Part shown: in pieces, positions 33,734 to 44,878 of the stretch | Numbering within the stretch: the first letter of the stretch is position 1 | Layout of the letters: each line of letters opens with the position of its first letter | Assembly: GCA_024180945.1 (NCBI GenBank) | Contig: JAKSGN010000006.1 | Coordinates: 2,790,001-2,854,000 of the forward strand | DNA from: Macrophomina tecta | Taxonomy: Eukaryota > Ascomycota > Dothideomycetes > Botryosphaeriales > Botryosphaeriaceae | DNA length: 64,000 nt | Direction of reading: 5' to 3' | Notes under the pieces: model-generated | What the model was told of the DNA's origin: nothing | Seen by the model: the letters and a program-made list of their open reading frames with translations, nothing else | Database searches by the model: none | Translations under genes and position numbers: made by a program

Positions 33734-36458
33734 CAGACATCCCAATAATAAATAAATACATAATATTGACATATTCTTATGTATTCATTGGCAGATCCTA
33801 ATATTATTATCGATTGCTAAGCTTATCAATAATTATTAATATAAAACTGAAGCGCCATGCATGTCGTCGTTGCCGCCAGCAATATCCATGACCTTACCAT
33901 CTACTGCCACGTAGACTTTGCGGACCAAGTCATTCTTCACCCAGTTGCTCAGGCATTGAAGCTTCTCGATAGTATCAGGCGAGAGCCGTGCCCTGTCCCA
34001 AGAAATTGTCCGCCTTGCGCAAGAGAATACCCGTTCCGGATCGTCGGACATCGCCGGCACACTTAGTATGTCAATGGCCAATTGGTGTAAACGTGGATAC
34101 TCAATCCTCTGTTCTTCTCGACACCACCATTCAAGCGGTGTTTTGGTCGTCATAGGTCTTGGCGGAGAATTGACGAATTTTTCGAATTCATCCTCATCTC
34201 CGGGTTCATCCAAGACACTCATTGACTGCTTGATACGCTCGTACGGTGTTACTTCCCGTCGTTCGTCGTTCAGCCGAGCCGCGGACTCCGACGGGAGTGG
34301 CCGGTCCTTGTACTTCGCCCAATGCTGCCGTGCACCAGCAATAGCGGTCTGCCCCCATTCCTCTGCCCAGTGGCGGTCAAGGTACCTCCGGCGCTTTTCT
34401 GGATGGAGCAATAATGCCGTGGCATATATTGGGTTTCTGTCACTCTCTTCATAATACTTCGAGAGAACCCACCAACCCATGTGAATGGAATGAACCATAC
34501 GCGCGTTGCTGGCGTATTTGCCCTGCTTTAACATCAGTCCAGGTCTGGTAATCGATCGAGCCGTCCATGGCTTACCTTGGCATTCTCAAACTGCATGAAA
34601 AGAATATCCATATTCTCTAGCACCTGATCTATTGATGCCCACTCCATTTGCTGCTCCAAGGTCGCTTGGTAAAACGGCTGCAAGAACTCGTGAGTCATTT
34701 TGAGTACTTGCCAATCATCATGTGTGAGGATGTCGTCTTCCAGCTCGTTGTGGTATTGGTTGAGGAATATTGACAATGGACCCTCTTGGCTGATAGCCGC
34801 ATCAAGCAACTTGAACCATGAGTTCCAACGGGTGATATTGTCAATTCCAAGCGCCTTTTCTGCAATGTCATCCCATGCATCGTTGCGCACTGTGGAATTA
34901 CGGATGAACACCGCAATGTTGTGGAGTTTACCCATTGGGCCGATGCTCCGCCAGCCGGCAGTGTCATGGCGTTTCTTGCGCCTGTCGTGACTCTTGTGAC
35001 AAGTGTTCGACTGAATTTGGTCGTGTAACGCGTCCGCAACTGTTACATCATTTACCTCGTGTTGCGCCTGCGCAATTGCGGCCTGCAGAGCGTCCTCACT
35101 AGTTGCAAAGAGAAAGGCTTGAAGGGACAAGTTAATGATGTGGCCGGCACACCGCGTTCGAGAGGACACTGGGTCAAGTGTAAGGCCGTACTCTTGCGAC
35201 AGCTCAACAGCAAGTTGGCGGAGACAGGTGTCATTCTTTGCGTCATTGTCCCCAGTGAAGTAGCCGATTCGGGGCGCTAAGTGGTACTGTCGGATAATCG
35301 TCATCAAGTGAGGTGCCATAGCCGTGCCGGCGTGAGAGCGGCGGAGGTTTGGTAGCCCTAGCAATGCTTTCCGAGGTTTGTAGGCCTCGTCAACCCATTG
35401 GGCGTGAACAGCGATATAGGCCTTCCGCTGAGGAGAAGACCATACGTCCATAGCAATGTGTACGAGGCTCCGGGCACGTTCTAGCCATTCCTTTACGGAT
35501 TGTTGATGCGCATCGTAGGCCCTATCCAAGTCCGCCGCAACTGTGCTACCGGAATCAGTTAGGAACTCTTCAACGGCAGGGTTTATCGCGGCCAGAAGTG
35601 CCTGGTATTCCGGCCAGGTTACGAAGTTGAGCGGTAAATGTTTATGTGCGGATAGCAACATCTGTGCCTCTCGAAAGGCATCGACATTGATTACACTCCG
35701 TAGAGTGTTCATCTCATTCTCCCTGACTTGCTGCAGCCGCTTGCCGGTTGTTCTTGCGAAGGCATTTTCGATGGCTAGTTGGCGCCTGTTTTGAGATTTT
35801 GAATCCTCTCGAACAAGTATGTGATGAGCCTTCTCGAGATGATAGCGGGCGTTGCCAGATATGTGGGTTGACCAGGATGGATTGCGACAACGCGTGCAGT
35901 AGTGAAGTAATTTCCCGCTCATAGTACGTGGCTCGTCGCCTTGAGCTTCTCGAAAGTGATCCCATGTTGATGTGGCTCTCAGTTTCCGTCTCTTGACCGT
36001 ATGCTGAGCTGACGATGCCTCGGGTTCTGACAGTGTGCTGGCAACTTGTGAGGCACTGTCAGAGGGTACCACGGAGGAAGAACTTGACGGGGCATTGGAT
36101 TGGGGCAGTGAGGATATGTTGACGTCCATTGTCGTGTGTAGAGATATGTCGCTGATGTATTACGAACTGCGTACTTGCAACGTGACGGGTATGGCGAGGC
36201 AGCAGTTTCGGTTGCTAGGAGTTACAAACATTGGAGTTCACCTCCTATCTAGAGGCCTGATAAGCAGTAATATGCGTACAAGACTGCAATTTAATCTGAA
36301 ACACTCTGGGGGAATTGGCGCTGGAAAATAGTGGGCCTATATTATTAATAGTTAACAATATATATTTATTGGCAGCGTCTATATTATTATCCTTATGGAA
36401 AAGCTTAACAATAAATATGCCCTTAATAATAAATATATATTTATTACTGGGATGTCTG
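33734..36458 (-). mobile_element. Second hAT transposon, unrelated subfamily (2725 bp)
   Basis: Terminal inverted repeats begin CAGACATCCCA and match over 21 bp with one mismatch (33734-33754, 36438-36458). Both ends continue into AT-rich subterminal DNA with TAATATTATTA-type motifs. It encodes one complete transposase. The flanking 8-mers TATTCGAG and ACGATGAC are different, so no target-site duplication is present and at least one flank has been rearranged. The element ends inside a GT90-like coding sequence. Confidence 0.9.
33836..36129 (-). CDS. hAT transposase, apparently intact
   Basis: Two exons, 36129-34576 and 34525-33836, joined over a 50-bp GTAAGC..TAAAG intron, give 747 aa without stops. 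A Ser-rich N-terminus precedes a BED-like zinc finger (CTRC...H...H, about residues 79-101). A RNase-H-like core follows with an Asp in HIAMDVWSS, a GYFTGDNDAKND section and CAGHIINL. The C-terminal hATC dimerisation domain reads YPRLHQLAIDILSVPAMS. With both inverted repeats present, this copy could be autonomous, unlike the two copies of the other element. It mediates cut-and-paste movement in the nucleus. Confidence 0.9.
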
Positions 36459-37076
36459 ACGATGACTCGAGGCTCATCGTGTAAATTAAAGGCAACGTCC
36501 ATGTCGGGTCAGTGGCCAACAAAGCTCTTCATCATCCCGACTATAGCATCCCTTTGCCACTCGGAACCACCCTCAATCTTCGCGATTCTTCCATGCCGTA
36601 TGCTAACCCCCATGAGTGCGTTGTCTTTATTGCCTAGAATCTGTCGAACTCGCGACCGAAGAATTTGTGGCTCGACCCCCCCAAAAAGGCAATAGATTGT
36701 GATGTATCGCGTCGAACTCATCCACGAGCTGGAGTTGCCGGGAGGATGCAAACTCGTACCAGATGTCGAATTTAGGAGGTGGCTTGATCTTATACCGACG
36801 ATGGTACTCCTCGGTAGCGCTGTGTAAAGACGTAGATTGCGTTCTGAGAAGCTGTTCGTAGCGGGCGCGCGCCTGTTCGACGAGGTTTTCGATCGGACGG
36901 TCGGTGGCATTGTACTCGGGGTAAGTAGGGGCAGCGTCTGGAGAGCTCCATTCAGAAGGATAAGACGAGGTGTGAATGGGCAGCCGATTGCGTCGACGGT
37001 AAATTGATAGTAGTAATGTGATTGCGACAAACGCTGCAGCAGCCAAAAGTCCGAGACGGCGATATCTGGAAGACAT
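36459..37076 (-). pseudogene. GT90 / CAP64-like glycosyltransferase, 5' fragment cut by the second hAT
   Basis: The frame begins MSSRYRRLGLLAAAAF, a type-II membrane anchor, then a luminal stem and YHRRYKIKPPPKFDIWYEF, a hallmark of fungal capsule-associated (CAP64-like) GT90 proteins. After LLPFWGG an extra G in a run of seven shifts the frame; coding continues as VEPQILRSRV..IEGGSEW..MMKSF. It then meets a TGA (VGH*PDMD) and ends at LHDEPRVIV, where the transposon starts. The remaining two thirds of the enzyme are not on the far side of the element. Frameshift, stop and truncation mean no function. Confidence 0.8.
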
Positions 37077-37966
37077 ATTCTGTTGCGGTCTCTGTCCCCA
37101 GCGGCAGGCTCTGGCTGTTGGAAGTAGTTGTAAGCGCTAAGATTTGTGGTTCGTCATATTTTCGGGCCGAACCCAGGGGCGCATGAGCGTTCGGGTTGCC
37201 AGTTCGGCCCGAACTTATTTCAATAAGACAGTTCGCAGTTGCAGTCTGTATACAGTGGCGGGTGAGCTCTCGTTCTGTTCGATGGATCTTATTCACTGAC
37301 TATAATTAAAGAGCTTAGAAGGGCAAAGGCTCTCATACTAGAAAGAAGACAATTTCCGCCTGGTATCATTAAACCGGCGACTATCATGACCAGTCACCGT
37401 TGATAAATGCCGTTACTTCTGTTGCCACCGCCTTCATGGCTTCAGTATTGCCCCATTATAACACCAATATTATTCCTTGTTTGACCCCAGCATCAAGTAG
37501 TTATTCAGATGCTTTACTAGAATTAATTGGAGCAGGAGCCCGAGCAATTCACGCCCCGTTCAGGAAATTGTAGCTCGTCCATCATATGCAGCTACTCATT
37601 GTATGAGCTACATGCTGCCTGAAGAAAGATAATTTAAAACAGACATAATTTTCCACTCTGCCTTTGTACAATCGTGCGCGTGAAGTGACTATACGAATTA
37701 TACTTACTGACCGGCGCTTGGCGGGTTGTTGCCAATGCCCAAGCCAGCTGGACGCTTGGGTATGGCCGAATATTTGACAGTATCAGCGCGCAGTATTAGA
37801 GCATTAAAAGACTCGGGCATACACAACTCATCTAAAGGAATATCATTTAGCCGTGGTAGTATGAATTACATCTCTTAAACAACATATTTCTGCCTTTGCA
37901 CAGCTACGACCATCATTTATCGCAAACATCCTATCAACATCAGCCCACCTAACTTCAGTCCCCACC
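37077..37966. other. AT-rich interval without a recognised gene
   Basis: No frame of interest on either strand. It separates two truncated genes and may be a decayed repeat, but no repeat ends are visible. Confidence 0.5.
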
Positions 37967-38650
37967 ATGACAAAGGCCCAAGGCAGCTGCGATCCCCGCT
38001 TCAGGGGGGTCGAGCAGCTCTTCCAATCCCATCTCGACTCAGGTGCCGAACTTGGCGCCGCCTTCTATGTCTCCGTCGACGGGCGCCCGGCCATCGACCT
38101 CTACGGCGGCCACGCCGACGCCGCGCGAACCCGCGCGTGGGGCCGCACCACCATCACCACCGTCTGGTCCACCACCAAAACCATCTCCGCGCTCGCCGCC
38201 ATCGTCCTCATCGACCGCGGCCAGCTCAACCCGGACGCGCCCGTCGCGACCTACTGGCCCGAGTTTGGCGCCGCGGGCAAAGAGGGCGTGCTCGTGCGGC
38301 ACATCCTCGCGCACACGTCGGGCGTTCCGAGCTGGGACAAGACGCTCTTGATCGAGGAGATCTGCGATCGGCCCAAAAGCACGGCGCTGCTTGCTTTCTA
38401 TTTTACCCAATGTACCGGGCAATTTGACCGTACCTGGCCACGCCAGAGTCCTCGAACCTCTCCGCAAGCGTCGGCGCAAGTACAATCCACCCAAATAGTG
38501 GTTCTCTTTTCAAACCGATCACCAAGGCGTCGCTGGTTAGGCTCTGGCGTTCGATTGGAATCGCAGAATATCAAGCTGGGTTTTCTACTTCAGCCTGCAC
38601 GTGCATGGCGCCAGGCAAGCGCATTCACATCAATTCACTCCGGACCATAG
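37967..38650 (+). pseudogene. Class-C beta-lactamase / EstB-like serine hydrolase, truncated
   Basis: The first ~140 codons are well conserved for the family: FRGVEQLFQSHL, YVSVDGRPAIDLYGG, and the active-site SxxK as WSTTKTIS, then DAPVATYWPEFGAAGKEGVLVRHILAHTSG and WDKTLLIEEICDRPKSTALLA. After about 38395 the similarity ends abruptly, where the YxN motif should follow. A stretch in another frame near 38510-38560 (KPITKASLVRLWRS) resembles a later part of the same family, implying an internal deletion. The open frame to 38650 after the break is probably meaningless. Confidence 0.75.
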
Positions 38651-38882
38651 GTTGCAAAAGCTGAATTGTCTTGTGTAGCGCGCTTCCCTGTAGCGTGTCC
38701 CATAAAATAAGCATTGAAGCGCACATGCCATCCCAGACTACGCCTCATAGCAGCATGCGGATAAGAGGGACCTGTCTTGTTTCGCTCAATATGCAAATGC
38801 CTCTCATTCCCGGATGAAGTGTCCATCGCAGATTCTAGGATTGGGACGACCTGAAGAAAAAAGAAACCAGAAAGAGGTACTG

Positions 38883-39692
38883 CTAAGATTGCCGTACGTG
38901 CTTCACATGCAGCTCTTCGATTTCGACACCTTCCTTCCGTAGCAAAGCGAGCCCTCTGGCCCAGCAGCGGTCCCACAAGTCGTCTGGTGTCTGCTCAAAT
39001 CCTGCTGGTGGAGTAGCATCGTACGCATTTCCCCTAGCTTGATCTTGGACTCGCCGCATCGCCTGCTCGCTGCGCCAGACATGCAGAAGAAGCAGCTCCG
39101 TGCCGGGCCCTTCCTTGACCGCCCGGGCGTCCAGCTGGGCGACGAGGTCTCCCGGGCCGTCGCAGCCGATTCTCCACGCCGCGGTGCTGCCAAATTGCTC
39201 AATGAGCGCAAGACCCTCTTGGAAGCGCGACTCTGGGTCGTCGGCTTCCTCGTCCATGTCGGCAATGGCGGTGGGAAAGCGAAGAATGGTGAGGCCGTGA
39301 AAGCCGGAGCGAAAGTCACGGCGGCGAAGTCGTCGTGAGAAGGCGAACACCGAGGTTGCAGCTGGTGGGATGACGTGAAGGTCGAGAGGTGCGAGATGGG
39401 CATCCAACGCCATCGTGGTCTTGCTTGTCTCAAACGACGCGTGCGAAAGGCCTGCGGCGAGATGTGAGTGTCTTTGTGTGAAGATAGGCAGCATTGATCA
39501 CCCACAGATGAGCGCGGTGAAACGGTCGGGATCGCCAAGGCTGAAGCCGGTGTAGAGCTCGCATGCTCCGCGCGGATCCTTGGCGATGGAAGCGAGGGCT
39601 TGCTGTAGACTCGCCCCGGCTGGGCTTTCCGCATCGCGGGCGTTGGCACCGGGGCGAAAGCGGAGACGGAGGACGGCGACGCGGTCGGACAT
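38883..39692 (-). CDS. Hypothetical protein, possible dimeric alpha-beta barrel (ABM-like)
   Basis: Two exons, 39692-39506 and 39451-38883, joined by a 54-bp GTGGGT..GCAG intron, give 251 aa. The first exon (SDRVAVLRLRFRPGANA..AKDPRGACELYTGFSLGDPDRF) has the strand-helix pattern of antibiotic-biosynthesis-monooxygenase-like dimeric barrels. The second exon repeats a similar pattern (SRFQEGLALIEQFGSTAAWRIGCDGPGDLVAQLDARAV). No signal peptide or cofactor motif is seen. The family is a guess from pattern; the gene itself is supported by the clean splice and the balanced composition. Confidence 0.6.
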
Positions 39693-40005
39693 GGTGTTTG
39701 GGTTGGGTTGGGGCCGGGTGGATGCGGCGGCGGCAGGCCTGTCTTTATGCGCATGCCAACATCCGCACGACAGCTGAACCTTTTTTTAGGCAGAAGCGGC
39801 GCGGGGGCCATGTTGGTGTCGCGCATTCGCCTGGCGTCAGCTCACATGCTCTTTTGTCGGCTTTGTCGCTGGATTCCAGAGCTGTGGTGCGGTCTCTTTG
39901 CCACGATGCGGATTTCTCTCACGAACCTGGTCAAACATCAAAATGCATAGTCATGGCAAAAAGCAGATAGGTTCTAAGAAGCAAAATAGGCGCCCCCGAA
40001 TGCGA
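39693..40005. other. Short intergenic region
   Basis: It contains the upstream region of the gene ending at 39692 and the downstream region of the gene ending at 40006, both on the minus strand. No feature is seen. Confidence 0.5.
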
Positions 40006-42592
40006 CTACGGCTTGTCCTTGGTCAATCCCATGACGGTCCAATTGATGCAGCCATTATCACTCGCCACCTGCATGTTGACCCCGCCGTTCTTCATCCCCG
40101 ATGAAAGGTCGCATAAATTCAAGTCCTGCCTCAGGAATTTCACGCAGTCGTCCTTCACATCACCCAGCTTGAATTTCTTCGGCTCGGAGCAGCCCTCGGG
40201 TTGCGGGTCCGCAAAGGTAGCCTCGATGATCACCTGCGTGGTCCAATCCATGTTGCTGGGGAACCGATATGTGGAGGACACTGGAGAGCAAACATTAGCG
40301 TCCATGATCAAAGCTTGTCAAGACGGAGCACTCACGCCAGCCCTTTGGTTCAATTCCCTGCTCGAAACTACTTGGGTCTGGCTTCTTGCCCGGCTCCAAG
40401 TACCACTCAGGACGGTCGCAAAACTCCTTGATGGCAGCCTCGCCATCGGCCAGCGCGAAGGGTCCAGCGTAAGGACCGTCCGAGTTGGAACTGGCTTTGT
40501 TCCCACAGCTTAGGCTTGCATCAGTGGGCGTAATCGAGTATATGGCGCAGTCGTTTCTAAGCCAGTACTTAGTAGCGACCAAAATAAGAGCGTGCGAGAA
40601 CCTACGTGATTCGCCCTCCATGCTTGTCACCGCTGCTGAGATCGCAGTCATCATTGAGCTCTATCCCTTGGTCAGCAAACTGCATCGGCTATGGTGAGAG
40701 CGGACTTACGGGTTAGAAGTGACAAGCACCAGTTTTCCTTCAGCTCCTCAGACTCGTGGTTGCGCGGACATGTGCTGCCATTGTCATTCCACTCCACGGC
40801 AATGACATTTGCAACGTCGCTTCCCTGTCTGTGGTAGATGTGAGAGTATCTCGGAGTGCTCCCGCGTGCCGGGGGGTCCAGATTCTTCCCATTGATAACT
40901 TCGCTGCAAAAGTGCTCGAGATCCTCCTTGATGTCCTCCCGCTTCGCCGTCAGCCCATCGCCTTCTGCGCATTTGCGGTCTCCAGGTGGGGCGATGTCCC
41001 TAGGAGTGAGGGCGAAGACGCCGCATCCTTCCGTGATGTTGCCGCCAAACGTCTTGCGGTCTTTCTTGCAACCGTCGATAACCGTTGCGAAGTTCTTTTT
41101 GCATTGGTCCTTGGTGTAGCTGTATGACTTCCCCCGGGGGCAGCTTGTGGACTCAGCGTAGGAAATGTACAGCCGTGCGCCTTCGCCGTATTCTGGTAGA
41201 TTTGGCTCCGCGAAGTTGTTTCCCTGGCCAGGAGTGATGCTGCCTGGGAGGATCGTTAGTTGGACACAAGCATTCAACACCTTCTGATACGTACTATCGC
41301 TACAGTATTTGTCAATGACCTTCTGAGCATTTTCCGTCGAGACTGAGTCTCCTCCCTCGTGGCATTGCATGCCCGAGGACGAAGACACTGAATACTTCAG
41401 ACAGCTTGCAGATAAAGTGCCGCCATGCTTATCCGAGCTACTCGTGTCACTATGTCAAAAGTCAGACTGAGGCATGTGGCACTCGCTTTTGCATACTCAC
41501 CAACCGTCGAGAATGGCTCTAAAATAGAACACGCAGTTGTCTTCAATCAAGCCTCCCAAGACAAAATCTGCCGCTGACTGTCCTTCCGGGATCGTACTTT
41601 CGTCTTTCGGAGTGCACTCAGAGTCAAACGCGATTTTTACGTTCACCTTGTTAGTCCCCAGAAGAAAGTCCTGCTCCAGCCCGGCCCCGGTACCAGGCTT
41701 CTTTCCAGCGTTACCCTTGCAAAAGTCCTTGATGTTCTTGTAGACATCATCCCGCTTGAAAGTCGTGCCCTCACTCGCACACGTCGGAGAGCTCAGCTCA
41801 AGTATCCCGAGTTTGTTGTACTCTGATTCAATCATTGGATACTGCGCATCACCACCGAGATCTGGCGAGTCGGTGTCGTAGTTGTCGGTGTTGGTGAGGT
41901 CCACAGTCAGCGTGCCGGTTTCTTCTTCATACTCAGCCGACTCCGTCTTGGTCTCTGTATGGGCCGTAGCCGATCCTGCGAGAAGGTCAGCTTGCCGTGG
42001 CAGGTCAGCAAAGAGTAAGCCCTACCGGAACATGTCGTGATGGTTGAGGTGCAGCTTGGCTCCTCAGCGCATTCGGTCGTCTGGGTGGCCTTTGCACTCA
42101 CAACCGCGACATCGACTGTGCATGCTACCTCGCACTGCGGGTAAGTTGTGCTGGTGCATTGCTCTGGCTCATCTGGATCGTCCGGGTCCTCTGGAGCGGT
42201 TGGCTCCTCGGGCGTGAGGGGCGCCTCCGGAGGAGGCACAGGTTTTGGTAAACCCGCCAGCCCTGCCGGGAGCGCTCCCAGAATCCCCCAGACTGCACCA
42301 CCGGCCGGGACATCTGTGGACCTTGTCGTGGAAGCCTCGGTGACAACCTGTCGACCATTAGCTCCGTAACCATCCTACCACAATTCAGGACACCCACCAC
42401 TTCAGTGGCCTCGCTGACAGTGCTCGGGCCAAATGTGATGGTGTAAGGAGTGTTTGAAATTGTAGTCGTCACGAGCAAAGTAGTAGTCTGAGAGTCTGTC
42501 TGGCTTGCTGTGTTTTGGGGTAGTGCCAAGACAGTGGCTGGCGACAGGCCGAGCAGCAAACAACGAAGAACGAAAATGGATGGATGAACCAT
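40006..42592 (-). CDS. Secreted protein with four tandem cysteine-rich modules
   Basis: Seven exons (42592-42398, 42347-42026, 41975-41501, 41449-40710, 40660-40606, 40556-40336, 40280-40006) with 49-55-bp GT..AG introns give 760 aa in frame. A signal peptide (FVLRCLLLGLSPATVLA) and a Thr-rich segment precede a Pro/Glu/Asp-rich linker and a short Cys-rich piece. Then come four modules of roughly 120-160 residues, each ending in a C..F/L..L..C-D-x(6-8)-GG-x(5-9)-C pattern: DGCDTSSSDKHGGTLSASC, DGCKKDRKTFGGNITEGC, DDCDLSSGDKHGGRITNDC and LCDLSSGMKNGGVNMQVASD(NGC). I know similar C-GG-C segments from secreted fungal proteins, but no function. It is divergently paired with the metalloprotease-like gene at 43316. 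Confidence 0.82.
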
Positions 42593-43315
42593 GACGAAGG
42601 CGATGAATCTTGTTTGGCATTTCCTAAGTCTCTGGCATCATGTCCATCTCATATATGATTTTCGAGCGCATAGAGAGCAGCAAGACATGCTTGCTACCAC
42701 CGTTGCTCATCCTTGGCCAACTGGCAACACAGCCCCCACAGGATCTCAAGTCGCCAAGTATGCCACACAGCCCATGCTGGATGCTACACAAGCAGGGAAA
42801 GAATTATGTTGGGTTGTGTTCAGGTACGGCTGAGAATCCTGAACAGAGCATTACAGGGGTCGAGGAGAATACATTTCAAAGACTTTCCTCGTGAGCGCAA
42901 CACTGCCCCTGCAAGGGACCCGATGTTGCAGAGCCTGGAATTTGGAGGCTAATCCTTCGTCACCTTCACCTCAGCCTTGTTCAAAGTTACTGTGGCTTCT
43001 GCCATAACGTCGCCAAGCGAAATACAACACGTCTAATGCAATGCGACACGCCATGGAGATCCTGAGGTTTATTTATTGCGTGACCAACACAGCCAGGCCA
43101 GAGAAAACTCAGCTCAGTTCGCAGCTTCTATTTTGGATTATATCACCTTGCAAGGCTTGCGTGTGCTATAAAGAGAAAACTGCGAGCAACAGACTGCAAG
43201 CGACCATAGTAATCTCATCTCTTCGTTTCCCCTGGTTGAATATTTACAACACCATATACCCCTCTTTCGGTACTCTGCAATAAAGTTCATTATCATAAGA
43301 GATTTGTTCACCAAA
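42593..43315. promoter_or_regulatory. Shared divergent promoter region
   Basis: This 723-bp region lies between two outward-facing genes for secreted proteins. TATAAAG at 43167-43173 is placed about 145 bp before the ATG at 43316. No matching box was found for the minus-strand gene. Shared control of the two genes is plausible from the layout only. Confidence 0.45.
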
Positions 43316-44878
43316 ATGCGGCTCAAGCTCGTTATGAGATGGGGGTTTCTGCTTTCCGCCGCTGCCAACTGCTTGGCTTTGCCCGCGCCTGGTTCCGTAT
43401 ATTCCAACGCGCTGGCCGTCCGAGCATCTACGGATCTGGCCAAGCGAGCCCTGCAGGACTACTTCTGGGTCAAACCCGGCGGCCTGGATCAGGGCGGCTG
43501 TTTTGACCCGGTGGCCCAAGGAGACAGCACAACGTACAAGGACAAGCTTGATAAGGCGCGTGAAGAGGTCAGTGTGCCGCCATGCAGTCGCTGTGAAGGA
43601 TGACTTACGCTTAGCAGGCACTTGCCATGGCGGACGGAGCTGTCGATGCGCTGAAAATGCTCCTTGAAGACAAGCCAAAGGAAGATGATTCGGCCTCCAA
43701 GGATGAGTTCAATAAGGTATTCAAATCGCCGTTGCTCATCCGAACTATTAAATCAACTGATGATTGCACAGGCAATGAAGTGGAGGAAGGCGCAGAAGTC
43801 CCTCCTCGACCTGTTTGATATCGAAGTCAACGAGAGAGAGAAACCCGACGGAGATGCGAAGAAGAAGATCGAGAGTATGATCAGTATGGATGCTCGCATG
43901 TTTCTCTATATTCCGTCTCACTGGCTGATCAGTAAGCAGAGAACCTCGAAGCATTTACCGAGACCAGGAACGCGCCCGCTCCGGAGAACCTCAAGTCGAA
44001 GCCACGGATGTACTGCGGGGACCAAGGCTTCTCGTGGGTCAAGCCAAACGAAGAGTCGCCGTTGCCCAGCAAGAGAGCAGCAGGTAATGCAAGCCCGTCG
44101 CCAAAGGCTCACTCACTTGGCTGATATATTCTCAGGCGCCGGCGGCGCATGGTATGCACGGGGGATGGCCAACAAGGACAAGACAAAATCAATTCCCGGG
44201 AAGCTGATGGAGGTCCCGCCGGGAGGCTCAACGGATGCATTCTGCAAGCCTCAGTTGAACCGTGCAGCGATCACGATTGAGGCTCACAACATCATGGTGT
44301 TTTGCGACAAGGGGTTGAAGTACGCCACGACTCAGGAAGAGCAGAAGGGGGCGATCACAGACGGCACCGAACTCACGAAGGTGAGAAGTACCAGCCGAAC
44401 GTTCTTTCATGAATCCCTCCACCTGGAAGCGCAGCGTAAGTGTTTCTAATAGCACCGTGTTGCAATTGAACGAAGACGAATACTGAGGAACTGCAGTGGA
44501 GGACACTCCTATCGTAACCTTCAAGGAGGGCGCAAGTGCGCCGGAATATGAGGCCGACGGAAAGACGGTCAAGCGCGGCGGAGAAGACGGCAAGAAAAGG
44601 GTGTAAGTTTCATCCTGCGCAACGGTCGTCTACATCTAACACGAATTTCACTACGCAGATATGGCTATCTAGCTTCGTACAATCTCGCCCGTTTCGTCCC
44701 AAGTGTAGGGGATCCAGATGAGAGTGACGGTGAGGATACTGCTATGGGTGACGGTGTTTACGACGGTCCGACCAACACTGTTGAGTGCTATGTCTTTTTC
44801 GCATTGTCAATGTTCCACGATCAGTGGGCGTGGGAAGGAAACAAGGGCACGGCTGTGAAAATGCCATATAAAACTTGA
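43316..44878 (+). CDS. Secreted HExxH metalloprotease-like protein
   Basis: Seven exons (43316-43567, 43618-43716, 43772-43883, 43940-44092, 44136-44435, 44497-44602, 44659-44878) with 43-61-bp introns give 413 aa in frame. The N-terminus is a signal peptide (LVMRWGFLLSAAANCLALPAPG). FFHESLH (His297, Glu298, His301) is a zinc-binding HExxH. Downstream VYGYLASYNLARF and the NTVECYVFFALSMF segment resemble the layout of M35-like (deuterolysin-type) fungal peptidases, in which an Asp or similar residue is the third ligand; I cannot fix that ligand here. Two Cys-x-SWVKP-type segments (DYFWVKPGGLDQGGC and CGDQGFSWVKP) repeat in the N-terminal half. It is secreted and shares its upstream region with the cysteine-module gene. 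Confidence 0.78.

Noticed and set aside
38396..38650. C-terminal extension of the beta-lactamase-like frame
   Set aside because: The composition changes abruptly, family motifs are missing and the open frame looks accidental.
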